This document shows, in pieces, positions 17,315 to 25,852 of a stretch of DNA of 64,000 nt. The notes under the pieces were generated by a model. It ran no database searches. It saw only the letters and a program-made list of their open reading frames with translations, and was not told the DNA's origin. The DNA is from Rhodococcoides fascians NBRC 12155 = LMG 3623. Its GTDB lineage: Bacteria > Actinomycetota > Actinomycetes > Mycobacteriales > Mycobacteriaceae. Location of the stretch: NCBI RefSeq assembly GCF_001894785.1, contig NZ_BCWW01000016.1:62001-126000 (forward strand). Direction: 5' to 3'. How positions within the stretch are numbered: position 1 is the stretch's first letter; each line of letters begins with the position of its first letter. The position numbers and the translations under genes were made by a program.

Positions 17315-17428
17315 TGCTGGACCCCTTACGGATAAATAGCGTGGTAGTTGTGCATTTCATCACACCCGAGTCCGTAACGCACCACCGAGGTTGTCCGGTT
17401 TGTCGATTTTCCGTCGTTTCGAGTGGAG

Positions 17429-17456
17429 TTGAGTGTGACTCGGGGTACAACATAAC
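17429..17456 (+). promoter_or_regulatory. Possible sigma-70-type promoter ahead of RNA helicase gene
   Basis: TTGAGT (17429-17434) and CATAAC (17451-17456) are separated by 16 bp in the 277-bp divergent region between fadD15 and the DEAD-box gene. This would leave a 5' UTR of about 130 nt, plausible for a cold-inducible RNA helicase. It is a weak match. Confidence 0.25.
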
Positions 17457-17591
17457 GGTGTCCGGTCGTGCATCTCCGTCGGGTTGCCGTCGTGAGAACG
17501 CTCGCACCTGCCGTCCACGGCCGCTGTTTTCGTCACCTGATCAGCGCAGAAGGAGTCGCGGGGGCCGGGCAGGTACTAAACTCGGGTGTAT

Positions 17592-19394
17592 ATGAGCACT
17601 TCAGAATCTGATCAGGATGCCGCCGTGACGTCTGACGAGACGAGTTCGTCCCCTCCCGTCCACGCAGGTGAGTCTTCTTCGACAGCGGATGACGACATCA
17701 CTTTTGCCGATCTCGGAATAGACGAGCGGGTCCTGAAGGCCCTGCGCGACGTCGGATACGAGAGCCCGTCGCCCATCCAGGCGGCCACCATCCCGCCGTT
17801 GATGGCGGGCAACGACGTCGTCGGCCTCGCGCAGACCGGAACGGGTAAGACCGCTGCGTTCGCAGTGCCGATCCTGTCCCGTCTCGACGTCTCGCGTCGG
17901 ACGCCGCAGGCCCTGGTGCTGGCACCGACCCGCGAGCTCGCGCTGCAGGTGGCCGAGGCGTTCGGCAAGTACGCCACCCACATCCCGGGTCTGCACATTC
18001 TGCCCATCTACGGCGGCCAGGCCTACGGGATCCAGCTGTCCGGCCTGCGTAAGGGTGCGCAGATCATCGTCGGAACCCCGGGCCGTGTGATCGACCACCT
18101 CGAGAAGGGCACACTCGACCTCTCCGGGCTCGAATACCTCGTGCTCGACGAGGCCGACGAGATGCTCAAGATGGGGTTCCAGGAGGACGTCGAGCGCATC
18201 CTCTCCGACACTCCCGAATACAAGCAGGTCGCGTTGTTCTCGGCCACGATGCCGGCCGCGATTCGCAAGATCTCCAAGCAGTACCTGCACGACCCGGTGG
18301 AGATCACCGTCAAGACCAAGACGTCGACGGCACCGAACATCACGCAGCGCTACGTCCAGGTGGCCCATCAGCGCAAGCTCGAAGCGCTCACTCGAATCTT
18401 CGAGGTCGAAGAGTTCGAGGCCATGATCATGTTCGTGCGCACCAAGCAGGCCACCGAAGAGCTCGCCGAGAAGTTGCGCGCCCGGGGCTTCTCCGCCGCC
18501 GCGATCAACGGCGACATCGTGCAGGCACAGCGTGAGCGCACCATCGGCCAGCTCAAGAACGGCCAGATCGACATTCTGGTGGCCACCGATGTGGCGGCTC
18601 GTGGTCTCGACGTCGACCGCATCTCGCACGTCATCAACTACGACATCCCGCACGACACCGAGTCCTACGTACACCGCATCGGCCGTACCGGCCGCGCGGG
18701 TCGCGCCGGTCAGGCTCTGCTGTTCGTCGCGCCCCGGGAGCGTCACCTGCTCAAGGCCATCGAGCGCGCGACGCGGCAGCCCATCACCGAGATGCAGCTC
18801 CCCAGCGTCGACGACGTCAATGCGCAGCGCGTGACGAAGTTCAAGGACTCCATCACCGAGAGCCTCGGCAACGAGAATCTGGCGCTGTTCCGTCGGCTCA
18901 TCGAGGACTACGAGCGCGAGCACGACGTGCCGCTGGTCGACATCGCAGCAGCTCTGGCCATCCAGTCGCGCGACGGCGAAGCCTTCCTGCTCAAGCCCGA
19001 GCCGCCTGCCCCGCCGCGGGCACCCCGCGAGCCTCGTGAGCCGCGGCCACCGCGGACGTTCGACGAGGATGCGGCCAGCTCGCATCACCGCAAGACGGGC
19101 CAGGAGATGGCGACGTACCGGATCAGCGTCGGTAAGCGTCATCACGTTGCTCCCGGTGCCATCGTCGGTGCCATCGCCAACGAGGGCGGTCTGCGTCGAA
19201 GCGACTTCGGGCACATCAGCATTCGTCCTGACCATTCGCTGGTCGAGTTGCCTGCCGATCTCGCCGACGAGACAGTCGAGGCGTTGCGTCGCACCCGCAT
19301 CAGCGGTGTGCTGATTCAGCTGCAGCCCGATTCCGGTCCTCCCGGACGTAGTGGCAGTCCGCGCGGCGGCGGAAAGTTCAAGGGCAAGCGCTAG
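17592..19394 (+). CDS. deaD: DEAD-box ATP-dependent RNA helicase (DeaD/CsdA type), 600 aa
   Basis: Cytoplasmic RNA helicase for ribosome assembly and mRNA turnover, especially in the cold. Motifs run in canonical order: FADLGI and SPIQAATIPP (Q motif), AQTGTGKT (motif I, about residue 90), PTRELA, TPGR, VLDEADEM (II), SATMP (III), ATDVAARGLD (V) and HRIGRTGRAG (VI). After a Pro/Arg-rich linker (PRAPREPREPRPPR, about 475-490) comes a DbpA-like RNA-binding domain (ATYRISVGKRHHVAPGAIVG...), then a basic Gly-rich tail. This is the DeaD/CsdA architecture. The ATG at 17592 has only a weak GGGTG upstream; an in-frame GTG at 17586 is possible. A strong terminator follows. Confidence 0.95.
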   Translation: MSTSESDQDAAVTSDETSSSPPVHAGESSSTADDDITFADLGIDERVLKALRDVGYESPSPIQAATIPPLMAGNDVVGLAQTGTGKTAAFAVPILSRLDVSRRTPQALVLAPTRELALQVAEAFGKYATHIPGLHILPIYGGQAYGIQLSGLRKGAQIIVGTPGRVIDHLEKGTLDLSGLEYLVLDEADEMLKMGFQEDVERILSDTPEYKQVALFSATMPAAIRKISKQYLHDPVEITVKTKTSTAPNITQRYVQVAHQRKLEALTRIFEVEEFEAMIMFVRTKQATEELAEKLRARGFSAAAINGDIVQAQRERTIGQLKNGQIDILVATDVAARGLDVDRISHVINYDIPHDTESYVHRIGRTGRAGRAGQALLFVAPRERHLLKAIERATRQPITEMQLPSVDDVNAQRVTKFKDSITESLGNENLALFRRLIEDYEREHDVPLVDIAAALAIQSRDGEAFLLKPEPPAPPRAPREPREPRPPRTFDEDAASSHHRKTGQEMATYRISVGKRHHVAPGAIVGAIANEGGLRRSDFGHISIRPDHSLVELPADLADETVEALRRTRISGVLIQLQPDSGPPGRSGSPRGGGKFKGKR

Positions 19395-19400
19395 CACCAC

Positions 19401-19440
19401 GTGCGCGGAACTTCGTAGCCCACTACGAAGTTCCGCGCAC
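19401..19440. terminator. Perfect 18-bp hairpin after deaD
   Basis: GTGCGCGGAACTTCGTAG (19401-19418) pairs perfectly with CTACGAAGTTCCGCGCAC (19423-19440) across the loop CCCA. The stem begins 7 bp after the deaD stop. The core CTACGAAGTTCC also occurs in the right arm of the hairpin at 3405-3450, which suggests a repeated terminator element in this genome. Confidence 0.75.
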
Positions 19441-19492
19441 GACCCGCCGGCTCGAGCGTTTGGTGGCTCAGGCCCCGGGTATCCGCACGTGC

Positions 19493-19993
19493 ATGACCAA
19501 CGTCACTCTGCGTGTCAATGGAACCGATCGTGAGTTCGACTGCGACACTCGATCCACTCTGCTCGACGCACTTCGCGAGAACCTGGATCTCGTCGGGGCC
19601 AAGAAGGGGTGCGACCACGGTCAGTGTGGTGCCTGCACCGTCCTGGTCGACGGCCGGCGAATCAACAGTTGCCTCACGTTCGCCGTCGCGCAGGTCGGGC
19701 GCGAGATCACCACGGTCGAGGGACTGTCCGACGGCGACACTCTGCATCCCGTGCAGCAGGCTTTCGTCGATCGTGACGCGTTCCAGTGCGGGTACTGCAC
19801 GTCCGGGCAGATCTGCTCGGCGGTCGCGGTGATCGAGGAAGCAAAACAGGGCTGGCCCAGCGCGGTCACCGAAGACCTCGAGGCCACCGATGTCGAACTC
19901 GACTCCGGCGAAGTGCGCGAGCGCATGAGCGGCAACCTTTGTCGCTGCGGTGCGTACGCGAACATCGTTCCCGCAGTGCAGGACGCGTCATGA
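19493..19993 (+). CDS. paoA: Aldehyde oxidoreductase [2Fe-2S] subunit (PaoA/YagT-like), 166 aa
   Basis: Small electron-transfer subunit of a xanthine-oxidase-family enzyme. The N-terminal plant-ferredoxin domain has CDHGQCGAC followed by INSC (about residues 43-65). The C-terminal helical domain has CGYCTSGQ and NLCRCGAY, giving the eight cysteines for two [2Fe-2S] clusters. Start at ATG 19493 (MTNVTLRVNG); a TTG at 19460 is in frame but unlikely. The stop overlaps the next ATG (ATGA). It is the first gene of a three-gene operon. No Tat signal is visible, unlike E. coli YagT, so the enzyme is probably cytoplasmic. Confidence 0.9.
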   Translation: MTNVTLRVNGTDREFDCDTRSTLLDALRENLDLVGAKKGCDHGQCGACTVLVDGRRINSCLTFAVAQVGREITTVEGLSDGDTLHPVQQAFVDRDAFQCGYCTSGQICSAVAVIEEAKQGWPSAVTEDLEATDVELDSGEVRERMSGNLCRCGAYANIVPAVQDAS

Positions 19994-21003
19994 AAACATT
20001 CGAGTACCGAACCGCCACTGCGATCGACGACGCTCTCGAACGTCTGGCGGGGGACGAGAACGCGATGTTGCTCGGTGGCGGCACCAATCTGGTCGATCTG
20101 ATGAAGCTGGGTGTGGCCGCACCATCATCGTTGATCGATGTGACGCGACTGCCGCTGCACGACATCGACGTCGCCGACGACGGAGCGTTGCGGATCGGAT
20201 CCGGGGTGTCCAACAGCGATCTCGCGGTGCATCCGATTGTCCGCCAGCGGTATCCGGTGCTCTCACGGGCAGTGCTGTCCGGGGCCTCGGGCCAGCTACG
20301 CAACATGGCCACCACCGGCGGAAACCTGTTCCAGCGCACTCGATGCGTCTACTTCATGGACGCATCCAAGCCGTGCAACAAGCGCGAACCCGGTTCGGGC
20401 TGTCCGGCACGTAACGGCGAGCATCGAAACCTCGCCATCCTCGGAGCCTCGTCGTCGTGCGTGGCGACGCATCCGTCCGACATGGCCGTCGCGCTGTCGG
20501 CTCTCGACGCGCGCATCGTCGTTCGCGGAGTCGACGGTGAACGGAAACTCGAGATGGACGAGTTCTACCGATTGCCCGGCGATGATCCGACGCGAGACAA
20601 CACTGTCGCTCGAGACGAGATCGTCACCGCCATCGAAATTCCGAAGGCTGCCGACGGCACTGTCTCGACGTATCGGAAGGTACGGGACAGGCAGTCGTAC
20701 GCGTTCGCGGTCGCGTCGATCGGCGCTGTGCTCGACGTCGAGGACGGAATCGTACGTGGGGTGGCGATCGCGCTGGGCGGCGTCGCGCACCGACCGTGGC
20801 GGGCCCGAACCGCCGAACATGCTTTGCTCGGAACCGCTCCCGACGAGGCGTCGTTCCGGGCTGCGATCACCGAGGAACTGCACGCAGCAGAGCCGTTGCG
20901 AGACAACGCGTTCAAAATTCCGCTGGTCACGAACCTGGTGACGCGCACGCTGACGGAGTTGGCAGAGCTGGGCACACACGAAGAGTTGGGAGATCGGTCA
21001 TGA
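19990..21003 (+). CDS. paoB: Aldehyde oxidoreductase FAD subunit with extra [4Fe-4S] motif (PaoB/YagS-like), 337 aa
   Basis: FAD-binding subunit of the molybdenum hydroxylase family. LLGGGTNLVDLMKLG (about residues 31-45) and ATTGGNLFQRTRC are FAD-domain signatures; a CO-dehydrogenase flavoprotein C-terminal domain follows. After TGGNLFQRTRC comes YFMDASKPCNKREPGSGC, a cysteine pattern typical of the PaoB/YagS branch where it binds a [4Fe-4S] cluster absent from xanthine dehydrogenases. It is translationally coupled on both sides by ATGA overlaps (19990-19993 and 21000-21003). Confidence 0.9.
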   Translation: MKTFEYRTATAIDDALERLAGDENAMLLGGGTNLVDLMKLGVAAPSSLIDVTRLPLHDIDVADDGALRIGSGVSNSDLAVHPIVRQRYPVLSRAVLSGASGQLRNMATTGGNLFQRTRCVYFMDASKPCNKREPGSGCPARNGEHRNLAILGASSSCVATHPSDMAVALSALDARIVVRGVDGERKLEMDEFYRLPGDDPTRDNTVARDEIVTAIEIPKAADGTVSTYRKVRDRQSYAFAVASIGAVLDVEDGIVRGVAIALGGVAHRPWRARTAEHALLGTAPDEASFRAAITEELHAAEPLRDNAFKIPLVTNLVTRTLTELAELGTHEELGDRS

Positions 21004-23066
21004 CGGCATCGATCGGCCGGTCGATTCAGCGCACCGAGTCCGTCGACAAGGTCACCGGCCGAGCGCGCTACGCCGCCGAGCAGCCGCCGATCGCCGGCCA
21101 GGTGTACGCCTGGTACGTGCCCGCGACGGTTCCCGTCGGGACGGTCGAGAACGTCGAACTCGCTGACGGGGGCCCGTCGGTGCACTCGCTGCTGTGGCAC
21201 GGCAACGCCGAGAAGCTGGGCGACGTGGAAGATGCGGAACTGCATGTGCTGCAATCGAATTCCGTTGCTTACCGCGGCCAGATCGTGGCCGTCGTTCTGG
21301 CCGACACCCTCCAGGCTGCCCGCGCGGCTGCTGCCCGAGTACAGGTGCGTTACGCCGACGTTCGCTCACCCGACAACACCCTGAGCGCCGATCACAGCTC
21401 GCTGTACGCGCCCGAGTCCGTCAACGCGGGGTTCCCCACCGACGTCACGATCGGTGATCCGGACGCTGCATTGACGACGGCCGAGCACGTCGTCGACAAC
21501 TGGTACTCGACGGCTCCGATGCACAACAGTCCGATGGAACCGCATGCCACCACGGCGCAATGGTCCGATGGTGTGCTGACGGTCTGGGATTCGACGCAGG
21601 CACCGTCGGGCGTTCAGGGCGATCTCGCCACCGCGTTCGGGCTCGAACCCGAGAACGTTCGTGTGATCGCAGAGAACGTCGGCGGAGGTTTCGGAGCGAA
21701 AGGCAGTACACGGCCCAACGCGGTTCTCGCTGCGATGGCGGCGCGAGCAACCGGCAAGACCGTCAAGCTGGTCCTGCCGAGGCAGGCCCTGTTCGATGTG
21801 GTCGGATACCGCACCCCGACCCTCAATCACGTTCGGCTCGGTGCAGATTCGGGTGGCAGGCTGCAGGCCATCGCTCACGATTCCTTTCAACAGACGAGCA
21901 CGATCTTCGAGTTCTGTGAGCAGACGTCGGAATCGACCCGGCACATCTATGCCTCGCCCAACCGCGCCACAACGCATCGGCTCGCGTCGCTGGATGTCGG
22001 CACCCCGCGCTGGATGCGAGCCCCGGGTGAGGCACCCGGCATGTTTGCCGTCGAGACGGCGATCGACGAATTGGCAACGGCCACCGGAATCGATCCGATC
22101 GAGCTCCGGATCCGCAACGAACCGGACGTCGATCCCGCGAGTGGGAATCCGTTCAGCTCCCGCAGTGTGGTGCAGTGCCTGCGCGAGGGTGCCGAGAAAT
22201 TCGGCTGGGATCGTCGAGACTCCACGCCGGGCCGACGCCGAGAAGGCAATGTTCTGCTCGGAATGGGTGTCGCGACAGCGAGTTACCCGGTGCTGATCTC
22301 GCCGAGTACCGCGGCGGCGCGTGTCGAGCAGGACGGCACGATCACGGTGTCCGTCGCTGCATCCGACATCGGAACCGGTGCGCGGACCGTGCTGCGACAG
22401 ATTGCCGCCGATGCGCTCGAGGTCGACGCGGATGCCGTCACACTGGAACTGGGCGACAGCGCTCTGCCCAAGGCCCCCGGTGCCGGTGGATCCTCGGGCA
22501 CCTCCTCCTGGGGTTGGGCGGTCACCAAGGTCTGCACCGCGTTGCGGGACCAGGGACCGTTGCAGCCGGGTAACTCCGCCGAGGCTGATACAACCGACGA
22601 CGTCGAAGCTCAGAAAGAGTTGGCGCGCATGGCGTTCGGTGCCCAGTTCGCCGAGGTGGCAGTCGACGTCGACACCGGCGAAGTACGCGTGCGCCGGATG
22701 CTGGGGGTGTTCGGCATCGGCAAGGTGATGAATCCACGGCTGGCCCGGTCGCAGCTCATCGGCGGCATGACGTTCGGACTCGGGATGGCGTTGATCGAGA
22801 GCGGCGTCGTCGATCACGAATTCGGCGGCTTCGCCAACCACGACCTCGCCGAGTACCACATCCCGGCCTGTGCGGACGTCACCGATCTCGAGGCCGTGTG
22901 GATCGAGGAGGTCGACACCGAGCTCGCACCGATGGGCGGTAAGGGAATCGGTGAGATCGGTGCGGTGGGCTCGTCGGCAGCCATCGGCAATGCGGTCTAC
23001 AACGCCACCGGCATCCGAGTCCGCGACCTGCCGATCACCCTGGACAAGGTGCTACCGCACCTCTAG
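21000..23066 (+). CDS. paoC: Aldehyde oxidoreductase molybdopterin subunit (PaoC/YagR-like), 688 aa
   Basis: Catalytic subunit that oxidises aldehydes (probably aromatic or broad-range) to acids at a Mo-cytosine-dinucleotide centre. The N-terminal a/b hammerhead domain has TGRARYAAEQPP. The Mo-binding body has ENVGGGFGAKGS, WMRAPGEAPG and a C-terminal GGKGIGEIGAVG in which Glu652 is in the position of the catalytic base. It is slightly shorter than E. coli PaoC. It is the last gene of the operon. No PaoD/XdhC-type maturation gene lies beside it, so insertion of a sulfurated cofactor must use one elsewhere. The substrate is inferred. Confidence 0.9.
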   Translation: MTASIGRSIQRTESVDKVTGRARYAAEQPPIAGQVYAWYVPATVPVGTVENVELADGGPSVHSLLWHGNAEKLGDVEDAELHVLQSNSVAYRGQIVAVVLADTLQAARAAAARVQVRYADVRSPDNTLSADHSSLYAPESVNAGFPTDVTIGDPDAALTTAEHVVDNWYSTAPMHNSPMEPHATTAQWSDGVLTVWDSTQAPSGVQGDLATAFGLEPENVRVIAENVGGGFGAKGSTRPNAVLAAMAARATGKTVKLVLPRQALFDVVGYRTPTLNHVRLGADSGGRLQAIAHDSFQQTSTIFEFCEQTSESTRHIYASPNRATTHRLASLDVGTPRWMRAPGEAPGMFAVETAIDELATATGIDPIELRIRNEPDVDPASGNPFSSRSVVQCLREGAEKFGWDRRDSTPGRRREGNVLLGMGVATASYPVLISPSTAAARVEQDGTITVSVAASDIGTGARTVLRQIAADALEVDADAVTLELGDSALPKAPGAGGSSGTSSWGWAVTKVCTALRDQGPLQPGNSAEADTTDDVEAQKELARMAFGAQFAEVAVDVDTGEVRVRRMLGVFGIGKVMNPRLARSQLIGGMTFGLGMALIESGVVDHEFGGFANHDLAEYHIPACADVTDLEAVWIEEVDTELAPMGGKGIGEIGAVGSSAAIGNAVYNATGIRVRDLPITLDKVLPHL

Positions 23067-23082
23067 AACGGGCGCAGCCCCT

Positions 23083-23829
23083 CTACGCCAGAATTCGCTG
23101 CAGGAATTGTCGGGTGCGGGGCTCGGTCGGGTTCGCGAGAACCTGCTCGGGTGTCCCGCGTTCGACGACGACGCCGTTCTCGAGGAACAACACCTGATCG
23201 GCCACCTGCTGGGCGAAGCGGATCTCGTGGGTGACGATCACCATCGTCCATCCTTCGGCGGCAAGGCCTTTGATGACGCCCAGTACTTCGCCGACCAGTT
23301 CGGGGTCGAGTGCGGAGGTCGGCTCGTCGAACAGCATCAGTTTGGGGCGCAAGGCGAGGGCCCGGGCGATTCCGACGCGTTGCTGTTGGCCACCGGAAAG
23401 CTGGAACGGGTACTGATCGGACTTGGCGTCGAGACCGATCTGGTCGAGGATCGCGTGTGCGTCGCGAGTGGCGTCGTCCTTGGACCGCTTCTGGACGATC
23501 ACCGGTCCCTCGATGATGTTCTGCAGCACGGTCTTGTGGGGAAACAGATTGTGGCTCTGGAACACCATGCCGCTCTGCGCGCGGAAGTGGCGCAGTCGCG
23601 CGGCGTCCACGGGCTCGGCGAAGTCGACCGACACGTCGCCGATGCGGATCAGGCCGGCATCGGCTCGGTCGAGAGCATTGAGCGTTCGCAGCACTGTGGT
23701 CTTGCCGGAGCCGGACGGCCCGATGATGACGGTGACGGTGCCCGACGGCACGGTGAACGAGACGTCCTTCAGTACCTCGATCGGTCCGAACGATTTCTTC
23801 AGTGCGGATACTTCCAGCAGGTCTGTCAT
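23083..23829 (-). CDS. Polar amino-acid ABC transporter ATPase, 248 aa
   Basis: ATP-binding subunit of the GlnQ/HisP class. Walker A IIGPSGSGKTT (about residues 34-44), Q-loop MVFQSHNLFPH, signature LSGGQQQRVGIARAL, Walker B LMLFDEPTSALDPE and H-loop VIVTHE are all intact. It ends TRQFLQRIL, usual for amino-acid importers. Its ATG overlaps the stop of the upstream fused transporter gene by 4 bp, so the two form one transport system. It converges on paoC with a 16-bp gap. Confidence 0.93.
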   Translation of the reverse strand: MTDLLEVSALKKSFGPIEVLKDVSFTVPSGTVTVIIGPSGSGKTTVLRTLNALDRADAGLIRIGDVSVDFAEPVDAARLRHFRAQSGMVFQSHNLFPHKTVLQNIIEGPVIVQKRSKDDATRDAHAILDQIGLDAKSDQYPFQLSGGQQQRVGIARALALRPKLMLFDEPTSALDPELVGEVLGVIKGLAAEGWTMVIVTHEIRFAQQVADQVLFLENGVVVERGTPEQVLANPTEPRTRQFLQRILA

Positions 23830-25316
23830 TTCGCCACGTACCTGTCGAGTCGGACTTCGAGTTTGCCTTGGAAGAACGAGAGAATTATGCAGATCACCCA
23901 GTAGTACAGGGCGGCAACGGAGTACAGCGTGAAGAAGTCGAACGTCGGAGCCGCCGCCAGCTGCGCGACGCGCAGCAGTTCGGTCACCAGGATGGTCGAT
24001 GCCAGCGAGGTGTCCTTGACCAGCGAGATCAATGTGTTCGACAGCGGCGGCACGGCGGTACGCAGTGCCTGCGGAAGCACGATGCGCTGCAACGTGGTTC
24101 GGTATCCCATGCCGATCGTCTGCGCGGCCTCCCACTGGCCCTTGGGCACGCTCAGTATCGCAGCGCGAATGACTTCGGCTGCGTAGCCGCCGACATTGAG
24201 CGAGAACGCCACGACCGCCGCCGGAAACGGCGAGATCACGATGCCGAACTGCGGCAGGCCGTAGAAGATGATGAACAGCTGCAGCAGTAGGGGAGTGCCG
24301 CGAATGATCGAGACGTAGAACCGGGCCACTGCGGCGAGGGGCTTGATCGACGAGATCCGGGCGAGTGCCACGGCCAGCGCGATGACCAGTCCCACAACGA
24401 AACTGACGGCGGTCAGCGGGATCGTCATGGTGACCGTCGCCTTCAGCATCGGCCACAGGTTGTCGAGTACCAACTGCATCTTCGACGTCGCAGTGGTTCC
24501 TGCGTCCTCGCTCACCGGTGCCGCGGTGTCGGCGGTCGGTGCCGCGACGTCGCTGCCGAAGTACTTCTTCGAGATCTCGGCGATGGTGCCGTTGTCACGG
24601 AGGGTGTCGATGGCCGCGTCGACCTCCTCCATCAGGCCGCTGTTCTTGCGGGCCACGAAGGACTGCAGCGTCGTGTCGCCCGTGTTTCCGGAGACCCGCA
24701 CTCCCGTGTCGCCGGTCTGCTGCAGGTATTCGGCGATGGCGAGCGAGTCGTTGACGGTGGCGTCCACCCGGCCGTCCTTGACGAGCGCGACCGCTTGGAC
24801 GAATCCCTCGACCGCCTCGACGTTCGCGCCCGCGTCGGCAGCGACCTCGGCCCAGTTGCTCGTCGACGATTGGGCGGTGGTCTTGCCGGCCAGATCGGCC
24901 GTCGAGGTGATCGTGGTGTTGTTCGCGGCGGTGAGAATCTGGCCTTCGGACACCGTGTAGGGCTTGGACAGGTCGTAGGTCGACTGCCGGGCAGGAGTGA
25001 TCGACACCTGGTTCGCGATCAGGTCGAAGCGTTGCGATTGCAGCCCGGCGAAGATCGAGTCGAAGGGGGTTTGCACGAAGTCGACGCGGACGCCCAGTTC
25101 GTCGCCGACCGCGTTGATGACGTCGATGTCGTAGCCGGTGAGTTGGCCGTCCCCGCCCTGATAACTGAACGGGCTGTACGTGCCCTCGGTGCCGACGACG
25201 AGTACACCGTCGTCGCGCACTCGGTCCAGGAGGGATTGCGACGACGAACTACACCCGGACAATCCGAGTATGCCGATCAGAATCGCGACCAGAACCAGAG
25301 TGGATCTGCGCACCAT
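23826..25316 (-). CDS. Fused solute-binding lipoprotein and permease of an amino-acid ABC importer, 496 aa
   Basis: One polypeptide combines a lipobox signal (LGLSGC, lipidated Cys22), a type-II periplasmic binding domain (VLVVGTEGTYSPFSY to ISKKYFGSDV, about residues 35-255), a Ser/Thr/Ala-rich linker with DTAAPVSEDAGTTATS, and a HisM/GlnP permease domain (about 280-496). The permease shows VARFYVSIIRGTPLLLQLFI and the EAA-loop-like EAAQTIGMGY with LPQALRTAVPPLSNT. Such fusions (as in GlnPQ) tether the receptor to the pore. Binding-domain resemblance is to glutamine/cystine receptors; the ligand is unproven. It lies in tandem with its ATPase and 39 bp after ridA. Confidence 0.9.
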   Translation of the reverse strand: MVRRSTLVLVAILIGILGLSGCSSSSQSLLDRVRDDGVLVVGTEGTYSPFSYQGGDGQLTGYDIDVINAVGDELGVRVDFVQTPFDSIFAGLQSQRFDLIANQVSITPARQSTYDLSKPYTVSEGQILTAANNTTITSTADLAGKTTAQSSTSNWAEVAADAGANVEAVEGFVQAVALVKDGRVDATVNDSLAIAEYLQQTGDTGVRVSGNTGDTTLQSFVARKNSGLMEEVDAAIDTLRDNGTIAEISKKYFGSDVAAPTADTAAPVSEDAGTTATSKMQLVLDNLWPMLKATVTMTIPLTAVSFVVGLVIALAVALARISSIKPLAAVARFYVSIIRGTPLLLQLFIIFYGLPQFGIVISPFPAAVVAFSLNVGGYAAEVIRAAILSVPKGQWEAAQTIGMGYRTTLQRIVLPQALRTAVPPLSNTLISLVKDTSLASTILVTELLRVAQLAAAPTFDFFTLYSVAALYYWVICIILSFFQGKLEVRLDRYVAK

Positions 25317-25355
25317 CTAGGCCTGCTTTCGCTGTAATGACGAGTGGAGAAAAAC

Positions 25356-25838
25356 CTACCCGTCGATCTCCAGTTCCGCTGACACGACGACGGTGTTGTT
25401 CATCGGCAATGCGGCCGCTCCCAGCGCAGTCCGCGCATGCGCACCGACCTCGGGTCCGAAGATCGCCAACACCAGATCGGAGAACCCGTTGACGACGGTG
25501 GTGGTCTGAGTGAAGCCGTGATCGGCGTTGACCGAGCCGGTGACGGTCAGCCACGCGCTGATTCGATCGAGATCTCCGATGGCACGGGCGAGGCTGCCCA
25601 ATACCGCGAGGGCGGTGTCACGCGCGGCGTCGGTGGCAGCGTCGAGGTCGACTTCGGACGGCACCGCACCGAACGGACCGGCGAGGGTTCCGTCCGGTGC
25701 GAGCGGCGAATGACCCGAGACGAAGACGCGGTTGCCGCGCACGCGAACCCAGTCGAAGGAGAACTCGAATCCCGGTGGTGCGCTCGGTTCACCGGGCAGC
25801 TCGAAGCCGAGTTCGGCGATGCGACGTTCGATCTCCAT
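25356..25838 (-). CDS. RidA (YjgF/YER057c/UK114) family protein, 160 aa
   Basis: Reactive imine/enamine deaminase family. The sequence has SFDWVRVRGNRVFVSGHSPLAPDGTLAGPFG, VDLDAATDAARDTALAVLGSLARAIGDLDRI and the C-terminal GAHARTALGAAALPMNNTVVVSAELEIDG. The Arg in HARTALG is in the catalytic/ligand position of RidA proteins. This longer, GHSP-type subgroup is a relative of RidA rather than the archetype. Start ATG at 25838, 14 bp after the phosphatase stop. The transporter genes follow after 39 bp, so all four are probably one operon. Confidence 0.85.
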   Translation of the reverse strand: MEIERRIAELGFELPGEPSAPPGFEFSFDWVRVRGNRVFVSGHSPLAPDGTLAGPFGAVPSEVDLDAATDAARDTALAVLGSLARAIGDLDRISAWLTVTGSVNADHGFTQTTTVVNGFSDLVLAIFGPEVGAHARTALGAAALPMNNTVVVSAELEIDG

Positions 25839-25852
25839 GAACGAAAATCCTG

